64,000 nt of DNA from contig NC_068571.1 of assembly GCF_025698545.1 (NCBI RefSeq), positions 49,137,733 to 49,201,732 of the forward strand. The letters are read 5' to 3'. Below, in pieces: positions 47,605 through 60,040 of the stretch. A program made the position numbers and the translations under genes. This stretch comes from Gossypium raimondii. Taxonomy: Eukaryota > Streptophyta > Magnoliopsida > Malvales > Malvaceae. Every line of letters begins with the position of its first letter. The stretch's first letter is position 1. Under the pieces are notes generated by a model. It was not told the DNA's origin and did not search any database. It was given only the letters and a program-made list of their open reading frames with translations.

Positions 47605-47790
47605 AGCTCATTAGAGCACATAATTGAGAAGCCTTCTCTCGAGCCATAAAACAGGAAGCTCCTGAGAGCCATTAACGAGAAGCTTATCTGGGCTGTATAA
47701 CGGGAAGCTCATAAGAGCCATAATCAGGAAGCTCATGTGAGCCAATAACGGGTAGCTCCAAAGAGCCATTAATCAGGAAGCTCCGGATAG
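47605..47790. repeat. ~25-bp tandem array, left part
   Basis: About seven degenerate units of the form GGAAGCTCATAAGAGCCATAAT. The array is interrupted at 47795 by the inner LTR and resumes at about 50908. Each unit contains the short inverted pair AGCTC/GAGCC. Confidence 0.8.
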
Positions 47791-47794
47791 TCAT

Positions 47795-50700
47795 TGTAAT
47801 AGCCTGATTTTAGGCCTAGTCGGAACAGTGGTTTCGGGACCACAAATCCGACGAAAAAAAAATGTAATGGCTTGAATTTTCAGAGGTGTCGGAACGGTGA
47901 TTCGAGATCACTAAATTCGACAAATGGGTAGAAAATATTATTAATTTAGTAAGTATAAGTTAAATGTGAAGTTAGGAAAATTTTTGAAATAGTGAATAGT
48001 GCACTAGAAATAAATATTAAAATAATTAGAATCGAAATGAGGTATCAAGACCTCAGGGATTTTAAACCGAGCCATAAATATTTTTATAAATATTTATGGA
48101 GTGTTAAAAAGTTAGTATTAAAGTTTCGTTAAGAAATTTTAAAGTTCCGATAATTAATTGAACAAAAAGGACTAAATTGTAACAAATGCAAAATTATAGG
48201 AAATGATTAAATAGCTTAAATGATAAAAGGAAGAGGGCTTAAAAGGTAAATAGACCCAAGGCCTATTTGGGCTGGACGACAGGGGCATGAAATCAGCAGA
48301 AAGTAAAGAGAATTAAGGGCAAAATTGGAATATTGCAAAATTTGCTTAATAAAGTTAGGACCAAAGTGGAATTATCTAGATTTCTCTTCATTTTTTCTGA
48401 ATTCTCATCAGCTAAAACACCATGGAAGGGCTTCTTCAAGCTGATTCTTCATATTATTATTACAAGTAAGTTCAATTCTTGACTATTTCTTGAAATTTTT
48501 GTATTTTTATGAATTTTACAACTAGGCCCACTTGTTAAATTCATTAGTTTTTGATTTTATGAAAGAAGTTGAAAGTTGATATGAATATGTGCTGGAACTA
48601 TATGATGATTTATCATGAAATTAGAGCTTTAAATTGTTCATATGCTGATTTTTTGAAAGAATTGAATAGAAAGTGAATGTTTGGGACCTAATAGTAAAAG
48701 AGTTTGAAGATAGAGTTATATGTGGAAATTCTGAATTTCAATAGTTGTGTAACAACTTATAATGTCTAGTAAAGTACTAATAGAGAAAATTATATTAATT
48801 GAGGGGTTAATTGAGAAAGGACCGAATTGTATAAACTGTGAAATTTGGGGCAAAATGGAAATCAACATTTTGCACTAAAGCAGTTTTGGACAGCAGCAGT
48901 AGTGTAACTTTGAAAAATCACCAAAAATTGTAGAGATTGAATTAGAGGATGAATAAAATATGAAACTAAATCTTATTGAGTCTAGTTTCTTATAAAAGAA
49001 AAGATGTGAGCAATGGAATTGTAAATCATGAGATATAATAGATTTTGTGAGACAATGTCAGAATGAATTCGGGTTCCCCTGTTCTGACTTTGGAAAATCA
49101 TTAAAAATTGTACAAAAATTATTATGAGTTATAGTTTATATGGTTAGAATCCTTAATAAGTCTATTTTTAGAAGAAACAAGCTAAAACATCATCCTAATT
49201 CTGTACAATGAGATAATTAATTTTTAGTGAAGAGTGGTCGGAACTGTCAGACAGCGAAACAGGGGAAACTGTAAAGAATAAACTGTACTATTTGGCAGAA
49301 CCGAAAATTCTGAAAATTTTATGGTATGAAGATATGTGAGTCTAGTTTCAGGGAAAATTAACGGATCTTAATTTGGAGCTCTGTAGCTCTGGATAAAAAT
49401 AATTTAGTGACTCTGACTCGGATAAACAGCTTTGAATATATATGTTAGTGAATATTGAAATTATGGTTAATGTTGTTTAAGTGTGTTATACACATTAAGG
49501 ATGTGGAATGGAGAGGAGGAGGAGGAAAATTGAGAAATATATGAATGATTTGTGTATAATTGGTCATATGTTTGATTATAATTGATAGATGATGAAATAG
49601 AAATGATGCTTAAATTTGTGCATTATTGGACATGGTTTAAGCTCATGTGTGAAAATAAAGTTTCATAGCATGTGTGTATGGTATATTCGGTATATGATTT
49701 GGCATGAAATAATGTCATGAATGGTTTATCATGTGGTTAGTTCCAAAAAAAGTTATGTTTCAATACACTAGCTTGCAACTATGGTTGAATGATATGTTTA
49801 TATCTTGTGTAATGTGCATAGAAAACAAGTGTGGAAGATAATGAAATAGTAAGTTCATATGGCTGAAATTTAATGATTAAATGTTAATTTCATGAATTAT
49901 ACAATGTATGGTGAAATGTATTTATTGTTAAAATGAGAATAAAATAAAAATGTGAAAATCGAATAAATGATCAAATTAAGTGGAACGTCGGATTTGAGTA
50001 CTTCTGATCAAGTGACAAAGTGATAAGTGGCTACACTTATCTGATCAAGAAACAAAGTGATAAGTGGTTACACTTATCTGATCAAGAAACAAAGTGATAA
50101 GTGGTTACACTTATCTGATCAAGTGACAAAGTGATAAGTGCTAAACTTATCTGATCAAGAGCCAAAGTGATAAGTGGTAGCTTTAGCTACACTTATCTGA
50201 TCAAGTGACAAAGTGATAAGTGCTACACTTATCTGATCAAGTGGCAAAGTGATAAGTGGTAGCCTAGCTACACTTATCTGATCAGGGACAAGTGATAAGT
50301 AATCATACGTAAGACCATAGTTATACTATGGCAAAATGAAAGTGAAGTACTCAATTTTCCGTGACTGTTCCCTAATTTGATTAAGGATGGTAAGTGACAA
50401 ATGGGCCCAAAAGAATTAAAGTAAATGGATAAGTGGTAGTGTATTTATATCAGGACGATGTTGTTATTCAAACTAAAGTGATATTTTCATTGCAAAATTG
50501 AGAATTTCATAAATGTGTTATTGAATGGTATAATCAATAAACATTGAGTTAAATGGTAAATACGTATTAGTTTTGAACTTGATGTCATTGAATTGTACGT
50601 GAATTAAATGGAAATTGCTAGTGATATGATTTAAATTATGAGCATGAGAAATTGCGAATTGAATGAAATGGAAATGAAGCATTAAATTGCATGAGTATGT

Positions 50701-50901
50701 ATCGGGTCTCGCAGGCCCTAATTATTATGATTATAATATTTTAAGGATATATTGTGAAAAGTTATAGAAACATGTTAATTATTTTGAAAGTTTTAATTTT
50801 GATGAAATTTTATAACTCGGTTAAATACGTTTACAAGTGTATGTGTTTTGGTAATGCCTCGTACCCTATTTCGGTGTTGGATACGGGTAAGGGGTGTTAC
50901 A
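47795..50901 (+). mobile_element. Inner solo LTR (Gypsy-type) with duplicated 5' start
   Basis: It begins TGTAATAGCCTGATTTTAGG (47795), again TGTAATGGCTTGAATTTTC (47863), and ends GATACGGGTAAGGGGTGTTACA-style at 50901. The length is about 3.1 kb with no coding frame. The flanks GTCAT and TTTAT agree at only three of five positions, so the target duplication is eroded or the left edge is slightly off. Insertion is clear because the 25-bp host array resumes directly on the other side. It carries a 37-bp minisatellite at 50004-50303. Confidence 0.65.
50004..50303. repeat. 37-bp minisatellite, eight units
   Basis: Units start (CTGATCAAG) at 50004, 50041, 50078, 50115, 50151, 50197, 50233 and 50278, giving spacings of 37, 37, 37, 36, 46, 36 and 45. 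Each holds the inverted pair GTGATAAGTG / CACTTATC and can form a hairpin. Two units carry a 9-10 bp expansion (TAGCTTTAGC or TAGCCTAGC). Confidence 0.9.
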
Positions 50902-50907
50902 TTTATA

Positions 50908-51190
50908 TATTGGGAAGTTCAAGCGAGCCATATCGGGAAGATCCGGAGAGCCATTAATTAGGAAGCTCACAAAGAGCCTTTAATCGGGAAGCTCGTGAAG
51001 AGCCATATAATGGGACGCTCACAAGAGCTACGGTGTACCCACAACACAATCAGGATCACGATTGGTAAGGATGTTCCGAAGAGCTATTAACGGGAAGCTC
51101 GCAAGAACCATATAACAAGAAGCTCAAGAGGGCCAAATATTCGGATGCTCATGAGAGCTAATAACGGGATGCTCTTTCGAGCTATGGTGT
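50908..51190. repeat. ~25-bp tandem array, right part
   Basis: Continuation of the array at 47605-47790 (GGGAAGCTC...GAGCCAT units) after the inner LTR, about ten degenerate units. Confidence 0.75.
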
Positions 51191-52165
51191 GTCCGCAACA
51201 TATACAGGACCACAACCAATTTGGGAACCATGTATCCACCGAATCTCATTTATCCAAACGAGACTTATTATTTATCAGATATTATCAGATATGTGATCAA
51301 TTTCATACATATGGCATTTATACAATTCACATATACAACATTAAATTCAAACATATAAATATACATAATTTAGTTACACGAATTTATCTTGACAAGTGTT
51401 CGTTGATTTGTTGTCTACTAATCCGACACTTTCTCTTTTCCTTGATCTAATTTCGTATTTTGTCTACCTGGATCTATACAAGTGAATTTAACTCAATTTA
51501 ATACAATTCATATTCAATTCAATTCACATCTTAGGAAAAATTACCATTTTGCCCCTATACTTTTTATTAATGACGATTTCGTCTCTAGACTCGGAAAATG
51601 AAATTATGCAATTTAATCCTTATTTCAAGCCTAACCGATTTTTACATATAACATTAAAATCCCATGTATTTCATAAAATTTAGAATTTTTCATGAATTTT
51701 ACATATTTACAATTTAGTCCCTAAATCACAATTTTATAAAACTCACTTTACAAAAGTTGTTTATCTATCAACAACATTTCATTTTCTATCATAAATTTCA
51801 TAATTCATGCATATTCATCCATGGGTAAACTTTAATACTTAGATAACTTTGCAAATTAATCCCCAAGATAGCTAAATTAAGCTATTACGATCTTGAAAAC
51901 ATAAAAATTACTAAAAACGGGACAAGATTACTTAACTAATTAAGCCAAGCAAGCTTGCTTGAGTTCTCTTCTCTTAGCTAGGGTTTCCATGTATTTAATT
52001 TTGGGAAAAGTGATATACATTATGATATTTTCTTTTATTTATTTATCACCAAGCAAGATTACTGAAAACGGGCTATTACAAAACAAGCCGAATGGAAGTG
52101 GGCCTACTTAAAGAGTGGGTCAAAACAGCGGGCTCAAGAATTCAAGTATGAAAGATATCACTAAG

Positions 52166-52519
52166 TGTTAAAGGATTTCATGGAATGAGCAAAATAGACC
52201 CAAACACAGGCCCAATAGATGACCCAACCACAAACTAAGATAAGAGCTATTATTCCAGCCTACCATTACAACAACTAATTGTACTACTGATTTCAACAGC
52301 TAGCCAACCATGGCTAATGACAATTGTCCAAAAATAATTCAATAGTACTAGTCTGTTATTTAGTTGTTAGAACAAATTGAAATATAAATTATAATGTAAC
52401 GAGCCACTATTTTCATGAATGAAATTACTCAAAATTTTCTTCTCCTTCTTCTTCATTTATCAAATCTCTAAATTTTTTAAATTTAACATTGAATTTATAA
52501 CAATTTTGGTATCAAAGCC
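52166..52519 (+). mobile_element. Copia-type LTR with primer-binding site, internal region lost
   Basis: A 337-bp LTR (52166-52502) begins TGTTA and ends TAACA. It is followed after ATTT by TGGTATCAAAGCC (from 52507), a one-mismatch version of the initiator-Met tRNA primer-binding site used by plant Copia elements. Only a short stretch of leader-like sequence follows, with no gag or pol, so this is a truncated 5' end. Confidence 0.65.
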
Positions 52520-54049
52520 TTCAAAAGATCCACTCTTCAAGCTGGGTAAATTGAAAAAAAATTCAATATGACTGATTTTAATAGAGCTAGTATGCAACAT
52601 TATTTAATCTAGAGCCCTTCCACTAAAGTATCGTGATTGAACTCTCATTTATTATATACCACTACAAAAGTCACTCATTAAGTATTCGTTCAGTAACCTT
52701 GCCATAAGTGTGTTATCCTCATGGTAACCATTACATCTTCCTTCATGAAAAGTCAATTACTAACAAATAGTAATTAAATTTTTTATTTTTAAGACAAACA
52801 ACTCGAGAACATGTTACTTTTCTTCTATCATGTAATGTCAATGAGATGACATCATTTACCCTTATTAGACTATGAATTCTATTGTTGTGGAATGATGCTA
52901 ATCATGCAGAAGTCGTATACCCAACGTAACAACTTTCGTTTCTTTATCTATTTGAACTCAAGTTTTCATTTAGATCAAAGTACACAAGTCACGCATGTCC
53001 ATCATCCACTCATAATTAAGGTATATCATACTATAAATGTAACAAGTGAATAAATACATAAACGAGGATTTATTTTACTTGGGTACTGTTCGATGTATTG
53101 TTAGTCTAATTAGTCGCATTTATATCTCTATCTTATAGAAGTCATCCACTCTGATACCCAAGATAAGGTATCTCCCCAGTTGGATTTGATAGACAACATA
53201 TTAGTCTTTTAATTTATTTGTTCAATTTCGATTAGGCTAAAACATGTTTAAATTATCTACTTGTATAAGTTGTCATTATTAAGTATATATAACTTAAAAT
53301 TAAAGCATGTTATGCGTATTTTCACTTAGGTCCCATATAATCAAGGTAGTCAATACCACATCGATGGATGCTATATTTTTCTTCTAAAACTGGTAAGTAT
53401 TTGTAGTGGTCTGTTTTGGTGTACAATTTTAGATTTATCATTATTTAAAAATATATATATTTAATATATATAAAATAATTACATATATTGAATAAATTTT
53501 AAATATAAAATATTTGCCGCTTATATAAAATACAAATTAAACTCCACAAATAAAATTTTATCATTTAATAAACTCAAAACAAACAAGATAGCTCAAGAGT
53601 TTTGGGATTTTTGGATAAAAAAGCTGAAGGATGGATGAAACTTTTTCTTTGATAATCAAGTGAGTGGTTTTTTTATTTATAATATTCTAAATGTGAATGT
53701 ATGTCCCAAAAAATTAAAAAAGTTAAACTTTATTTTCTAGTGTAATAATTTTTTATTGGTTAATACATTCAAATTAAGTTTCTAGCATAATAGTTAAAAG
53801 TTTTGTATTTCTTTAATATTATTCATGCATCAACCCATGCATCGTGTTCTGTTCGATACGACCGGAATTGACTGAAATGAACTAGTGCAATCAGTATAGG
53901 CTAGAATTATCACTGGCTCGAAAAAGGATGTTGCTTGTTCCGCTTTAACACTAGAACGGTGCACATTAACTAATACGACCAGAACCGGTGTAGAATCGAC
54001 TACCATACTTATAACTCTAATGCCAGAAATTCTTGTATCTTTCATCTTC
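52520..54049. other. Intergenic DNA
   Basis: AT-rich sequence with scattered repeat-like words (for example GATACGACCGGAATTGAC near 53857). No gene or delimited element was found. Confidence 0.4.
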
Positions 54050-54886
54050 CCGATCTAATATCTACCTATCAATTCATAACATTCAACGCCAAAGTTCTCA
54101 TATATTACATAAGTCCTTAAAACTCAACCATTACCCCTTTAGCCTAAGCTTAATCAAACTTGTTCCAACATTACCCAATTCATTTCTAGCATGTTTCTCA
54201 CATAAACTAAGCTTAACAATCAAGTATTTTATAGTTTCAAGCTTCAATTTTCTATGTTCTCAACAAATGTAACTTCACAAAATGTGCACAATAGAAAATT
54301 CTAACTTATTGGGTTGTTAAATTTAGCTTCCTAGTTTGAAAATCCATAAAAATCTTCAAAGAAAACATGCTTACCTTACAAAAATGGTGGACGGCAATGG
54401 TGGAGAAACCTAAACCCTTTCTTTCTTCTTAATTTCGGTCGGAGAAGATGAAGGAGAAATTATATAAACATGTTTTCTCTTTCCCACTAGCTTATATATT
54501 AACCTTTAATTAAGCTTAATTAACTTAATAATCACAAATCGAATGGCTAGAGTCTAACATGACATTAGTTAGTGGAATCCAATGGGTCAGGTCACTTTGG
54601 TCTACTAATATTAACTCAATCGTGGTTAAATTGCTATTGAGGCCTTGGCTTATTTGCACACTAAGATTTTGCTAAATTTCTTAATCAAATCTCACTTATT
54701 TAGTCACCTTTCAATTTAGTCCTCATACTATGTTTAATAACCTATTTAATAATTTAATAAATAATTCTATTTTCTAATCTCATAATCATCTAATAACTAT
54801 CTTGGTTCAATATTCCAACACTTTCAGTTAAGAAATTATAACCTTAAAATTGAACTTTCCACACCAACGAAATTCAGATCGTTACA
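54050..54886 (-). mobile_element. Probable minus-strand LTR fragment
   Basis: On the minus strand it starts TGTAACGATCTGAATTTCG (54886), an LTR-like start. It contains a TATA-like motif and a leader with a GTAAGCATG splice-donor-like site similar in layout to the LTRs at 32918 and 47795. The other end is not identifiable. Confidence 0.35.
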
Positions 54887-56800
54887 CGGTTTAATCAGCT
54901 TGTATCGATTCTCGAGTCAACTAATTCAATATCTTTCTTCGAACTAGTACTCTTATTAGTTCCCGATCCAACTGGTCTAATTGATTAATCCGTTCCAAGT
55001 CGTGCTCAAGATGTCATCGTAGATGGAGAGAGAGTAGGTTAATTTAGTGTGTGGTAGGCTTGCATGCGCGTAGCAACAGCTTAGGGATTGAACCCCATCC
55101 CATGTGACATTCAACAGTTTTTGTCTTTTAAAGTTTAACCTCCCACACAAACCCCCATTTTAGCTGATTTTATTCTATAGGTTTTAAAAAAAAAAACTGT
55201 AATATTTGATTTCATTTAATTATATTAAATCTGAAATTTTTTTATTCAGTTTTTTTTTTTTGGTTTTTAGAAAGAAATCATATTATCAACCAAGTAAATG
55301 AAAAACATCCAATTCATTTTTTCCCACTCATCCGATTCTTTACATCATTCCGAATTTAGACTTACGATCAAAATATAAGACAAAACTAATGGTTATTTGG
55401 TTCATAAATTAAAAATTGTATTTTCATTTTCTCTTAATTAATTAGATATACTTTATATAATATACAAATAAATATTGATATTTAAATTAGTACAAATAAT
55501 TTTAAAATACTATATAATCCGTCCAAACTAGTAATTTTGATTGCTATTTTTCTTTTCCAAGTAAAAACATGATATTTCATTACAATTTTTTAATCAATGA
55601 GGTTTCTTTGTACAACGATAATTTGAACTCAAATTAATTTTAAGGTATATTTATAATATCTTTTGGTAATTGAATTTAGATGTAATTATTTGTAATTACA
55701 CATGTTTGGTATGTTTGGATAATTACCATCGTAATTGGGTGCGTCCCATTGAATTGGATGTGATTGAAGCACCCTAATTACACTTTCTAATTTTTAGAGG
55801 GGTTAAAAATTGGAGTAATTACACTACGATTTCCCAAACACTGGTATAATTTTCAAACACCCAAATCCAACTATTTTTTATACAAGATATAAATTTTATA
55901 TTAGAAGCATAGACACGTCTAAATATAAACAAATTATAAAAGTTAAAATATTATTTGTTAGAAATTATGTTATACAAGTTATAGAAATTAAATTATAACT
56001 ATAATTATATGTATTTTACAGAGTTAAACAAAATTATTTTATAAATAAAAAAGTATATTAAAATTTTCGAAGTTAGACAACACTTTATTTTAACTTATTC
56101 TTTTGTTCAAAAATCATAAAAACATAGTAGCATAGACATGCTGGGCCGACTCGATTAATGAGCATCAAAACTCATAAATATATGGCCTAAAATAAATATG
56201 TATGTTTTATAAAGCTATGTATTTATAAAAAGTATTATGTATTTTTATTTTCATGAAATACTATATCATTATAAAAACTTTAAATTTCATTTTCTTATTA
56301 TTTTATTAGTGATCATATTATCCACTACTTTATTGGATTAACATATTACATATAATGATTTGATTTTAATATTTATTACTTGTATAGAAAAAAATTAATT
56401 GTACTTATAATTTTTTATAGTAATTAATATTTTTAAATTATGTAAATTAATATTTTTAATTTAAATTGTATAACTATATAATTACAATTTTATACTATTA
56501 TGATACATTTAATTACACTTTATCACCAAATATGTTTAGAGAATTATAATTCCTTATAATTAATACCCTAGTTGAAATCATGAAGGCTTTAAAATCTTAA
56601 ACCCTATATAAATCATGTGTTAGCCTTAGCTCTAAATTTTATTTAGGTATAAACCCTATCATGTGTAAGTCTTGTTTTAATATATTCCTCATATATTTAT
56701 TATTTGTATATACAATTGTAACTTAAAAAAATATTTTATTAACAAGTGGCTCAAGAAAGTGACTGTAGGTTTTTTTTCTTAGGTGTTCGGATTGAGTTTG
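54887..56800. other. Intergenic DNA upstream of the DUF642 gene
   Basis: AT-rich; no gene, RNA or bounded element was seen. Confidence 0.5.
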
Positions 56801-56878
56801 TGATTAGCTTTGAACAGTAAAATAGATAGCAACCTCACTATATTTAAAAAAGACAAAAAAAATAAAAAAAAAACCGCC

Positions 56879-56884
56879 CACGTG
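56879..56884. promoter_or_regulatory. G-box CACGTG in the DUF642 promoter
   Basis: A perfect CACGTG hexamer about 175 bp upstream of the ATG, within the likely proximal promoter. It is a bZIP/bHLH-type site by sequence only. Confidence 0.35.
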
Positions 56885-57055
56885 AAGGTTGATTTACGAA
56901 TGTCAAGTTGGTTATTTAGGCAAAATCCAAGGGATTTCTCATAGCTGAGCATGCATATAAGCCCCTTGCTCTCCTCTGTTTTGCTCCAACCAACTTAAGC
57001 TGACATTTCTTTTATTTCCTAAATCTGTCAGAAATTACACACTAGAATTGTAGCA

Positions 57056-60040
57056 ATGCAAAGGCTCGTCTTACTATCGGTGCTCCTTTGCGCCAGCTGC
57101 CATATCTCCCTTTCCTTGACCAATGGTACTGCCAGCAACGGTACAGTGGCGGACGGTAAGACTATATATCCATGCATTCTTTTAATATCGAACAAAATAC
57201 ATTCACTCCTTACCGACACTAAGAGTGCTCAACTCTTAGTTTGAGTGTTCAACAAAAAATATTAGGAAAAAAAGGAAAGAAATCATACAGTTTTGATTGC
57301 ATTGTGTTTGGGGGTGTTGTGGTTTAAGCCGCTGATCTAGATCGTTGCCATGGGTCTAAAACTCTTCTTATTGCATACTGATCTGAAACTGTTGCTTTTT
57401 ACCCCTTGACTGCTTTTAATGAGCTGAATTCATAGGAATATGGAGAGATTTAAAACGGGATTATCGGTTGGAACAAGCAATGCTACTAAGCTAGCAGTAG
57501 TATACGTAATTGTTATATTTTTCTTTTACCAAAGAGGGGTTAAGGGAAGGAATTGTAAAGTCGGATACTTTGAGAGTAATAACGAACGAGTATTGGACTA
57601 AACCTGAATTCTTAATTGTTACGGGTTATAAGTTTATTTAAATTGGTTATTTCGTCTATAAAGCAGAACATTTAATGAGACAATTCCTACTAGGATATTG
57701 AGCTAGTATTTTAGAACGAGAATGACCTTATTATGTCCGATATGTAAAGAGTGTTGATGCAGGGTATTTAATGCGTTTGCATGTTCATGACTAGATAATT
57801 TTGCAGAGAGCCATCAACCTCAATGACACAAAAAATTTACCATATCAGCGGTGAAGTATGCTAAATTATTTCTTCTTAAAGTATCATGTTTTATTTCTTT
57901 TCTAACTCGCACATCTTTACTTTTTCATCACTGTCTGTTCATTTCTGGAACACCTAATGAAATTTATGATTGAAGAAACTAGAATAAATGATAAATAGCT
58001 TTTTTTAACCATATGCATTCCCTTTAGGAAAAATGTGAGTTTGGGTTTCAACATGTTTAATGTCTTTCCCTATGTAATTGGTTTCAGGACTACTGGAAAA
58101 TGGCAACTTTGAAAACGCCCCAAATGCAACAAACATGAAAGGCACCGTGGTTGTGGGACGCTACTCAATACCAGGATGGGTGAATGAGGGGTTTGTGGAA
58201 TACATTAAGTCAGGGCAAAAGCAAGGGGACATGCTGCTGGTGGTGCCCGAAGGGGCCTATGCTGTAAGGCTAGGAAACGAGGCATCCATCAAGCAGAAGA
58301 TAAAGGTGATCAAAGGGATGTATTACTCCATCACATTCAGTGCAGCTCGGACTTGTGCTCAAGAGGAGCGTTTGAATGTAACGGTGGCGCCTGATTCCGG
58401 CGTTCTGCCCATCCAGACTGTGTACAGTAGCAGTGGTTGGGACAACTATGCATGGGCGTTCAAAGCAATATATGAGGTTGCAGAGTTGATTATTCATAAT
58501 CCAGGAGTGGAGGAAGATCCAGCTTGTGGACCACTCATCGATGCTGTTGCAATCAAGGCTTTATATCCTCCTAGACCAACCAATAGTAAGTGTTTCAATT
58601 CACCATCGGCCTACGTTTCAATATTACTTAATTAGCTTTGATTTAACTTTTAAGATTGTTTTTCACCTGGGGAATATTCATTACATAGAAATTGGGTTCT
58701 GTCTTTTTCTGCTTAACTTTTTGTGGGACATACGAGCAACTGTCAAAAGTAAATGGTGGATGAGTGGGCTGCGGATAATGAAAGAGACCCATGAATCATG
58801 ACTCCTTCCGGCTGGCTCTTGTAGGAATAAAACTTAAATTAGGATTAATTATTGCATGTTGCAGTCTGATTCTGTTAATTAAAACTTACATTCACCATTG
58901 TTCTTGCTGAAAATTGAATTAAAACTTTAGCATTTGATACATTCTTTAAGAAAGTTTTTTTAGTGGACTTCTTTCTGATCCGATGCATTTGGACCAAATT
59001 CTAATCCTAGAGTCATCATTGTTAGGAAGTTTTTACTTGAATACCATCCCGACCCGAACAAGACTGATTTCAGATTGTAAAACGAATGAGGACACCTGTA
59101 ATTATAGAAAAAAAAAGTATTTGGCATGCTAAAACTTGAATATCATATTTACTAAATACCATCTTTTAAGAGTAATTATATGATCAAGCTAAGCTCAATA
59201 AATGTTATTACTGTGGTTGAAAGCACAATACTGAATTTTGAGACGAATTTGAGATAGAGATGGTACTTCTACAAGAACATGTGGTGTGGCCTTTGTTTTC
59301 AAAGTTATGATTCAGATTTGGGCCAGCGAATTGTTGCAGACAATTAAGGAGCTAGCTACTGCTATACCTAACACCTTGGTCCCGTTTCACGTGGCATTCA
59401 ATGCTATGCCTCTTCGCTTGTTGTTTTGATTTCAAACATACTAGTAGAACGTGTCATGATAGAGTGAATTTAAGGAGTGACTATTCAAGTTTCTATTTCT
59501 TTAGAAAACAGTGTGAAAAATGGAGGTTTTGAAGAAGGTCCCTACGTATTCCCCAACACTCCATGGGGTGTCTTAATTCCACCCAACATCGAGGATGATC
59601 ACTCTCCTCTGCCTGCCTGGATTGTTGAATCCCTCAAGGCTGTCAAGTACATCGACTCAGCACATTACTTTGTGCCTCAAGGGCGAAGAGCAGTGGAGCT
59701 AGTTGCTGGAAAAGAGAGTGCCATCGCTCAGATAGTCAGGACCATCGTCGGAAAAATGTACAGGCTCTCGTTTGCGGTTGGGGATGCTAACAACTCCTGT
59801 GTAGGTTCTTTGGTTGTCGAGGCATTCGCTGGAAAAGACACACTCAAAGTCCCATATGAGTCAAAGGGCAAAGGGGGATTCAAGCGTGCTGAGCTTAAAT
59901 TCAAGGCTGTTTCCAACAGAACAAGAATCATGTTCCTTAGCACTTTTTACACCATGAGGAGTGATGACTTCTCTTCCCTATGTGGCCCAGTCCTCGACGA
60001 CGTGAAGCTTTTGAGCATCCAAACTTCCCCGAATCCTTGA
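57056..60040 (+). CDS. Secreted DUF642 cell-wall protein (BIIDXI-like), three exons, 377 aa
   Basis: DUF642 proteins are plant-specific extracellular proteins with tandem galactose-binding-like folds, found in the cell wall and linked to pectin methylesterase regulation. Exons are 57056-57155, 58088-58585 and 59505-60040, joined by GT-AG introns in matching phase (VAD|GLLENGNFE and PTN|KNSVKNGGFEEGP). The N-terminus MQRLVLLSVLLCASCHISLS is a clear signal peptide. The two repeats each begin NG(N/G)FE and end in a CGP(L/V)(I/L)D motif (residues about 35-195 and 205-370), each with a Cys pair. Several N-glycosylation sequons are visible (NGT, NVT, NNS, NRT). Length and exon layout are normal for the family. 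The in-frame Met near 59477 is intronic and not a start. Confidence 0.92.

Larger units (their letters stand above)
41305..52085 (-). mobile_element. Minus-strand solo LTR (Gypsy-type) split by two later insertions
   Basis: The outer element runs from TGTAACACCCCTAACCC (41310) to CGGGCTATTACA (52080), so on the minus strand it reads TGTAATAGCCCG...GGTTAGGGGTGTTACA, a proper LTR form. The flanking pentamers AAATA (41305-41309) and AAACA (52081-52085) differ by one base and may be the target duplication. Removing the hAT element (42539-47340) and the inner LTR (47795-50901) leaves about 2.9 kb, a solo LTR with no gag-pol. Its body carries two tandem arrays (CACACGGCC words at 41540-41880; GGAAGCTC...GAGCC units around 47600-47790 and 50910-51190). 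Confidence 0.7.

Noticed and set aside
50004..50303. Possible CRISPR-like array (regular repeats)
   Set aside because: Units are tandem with no distinct spacers, in a plant LTR; it is a minisatellite.
53830..54045. 71-codon minus-strand frame
   Set aside because: No domain, located in repeat-like DNA; not supported as a gene.
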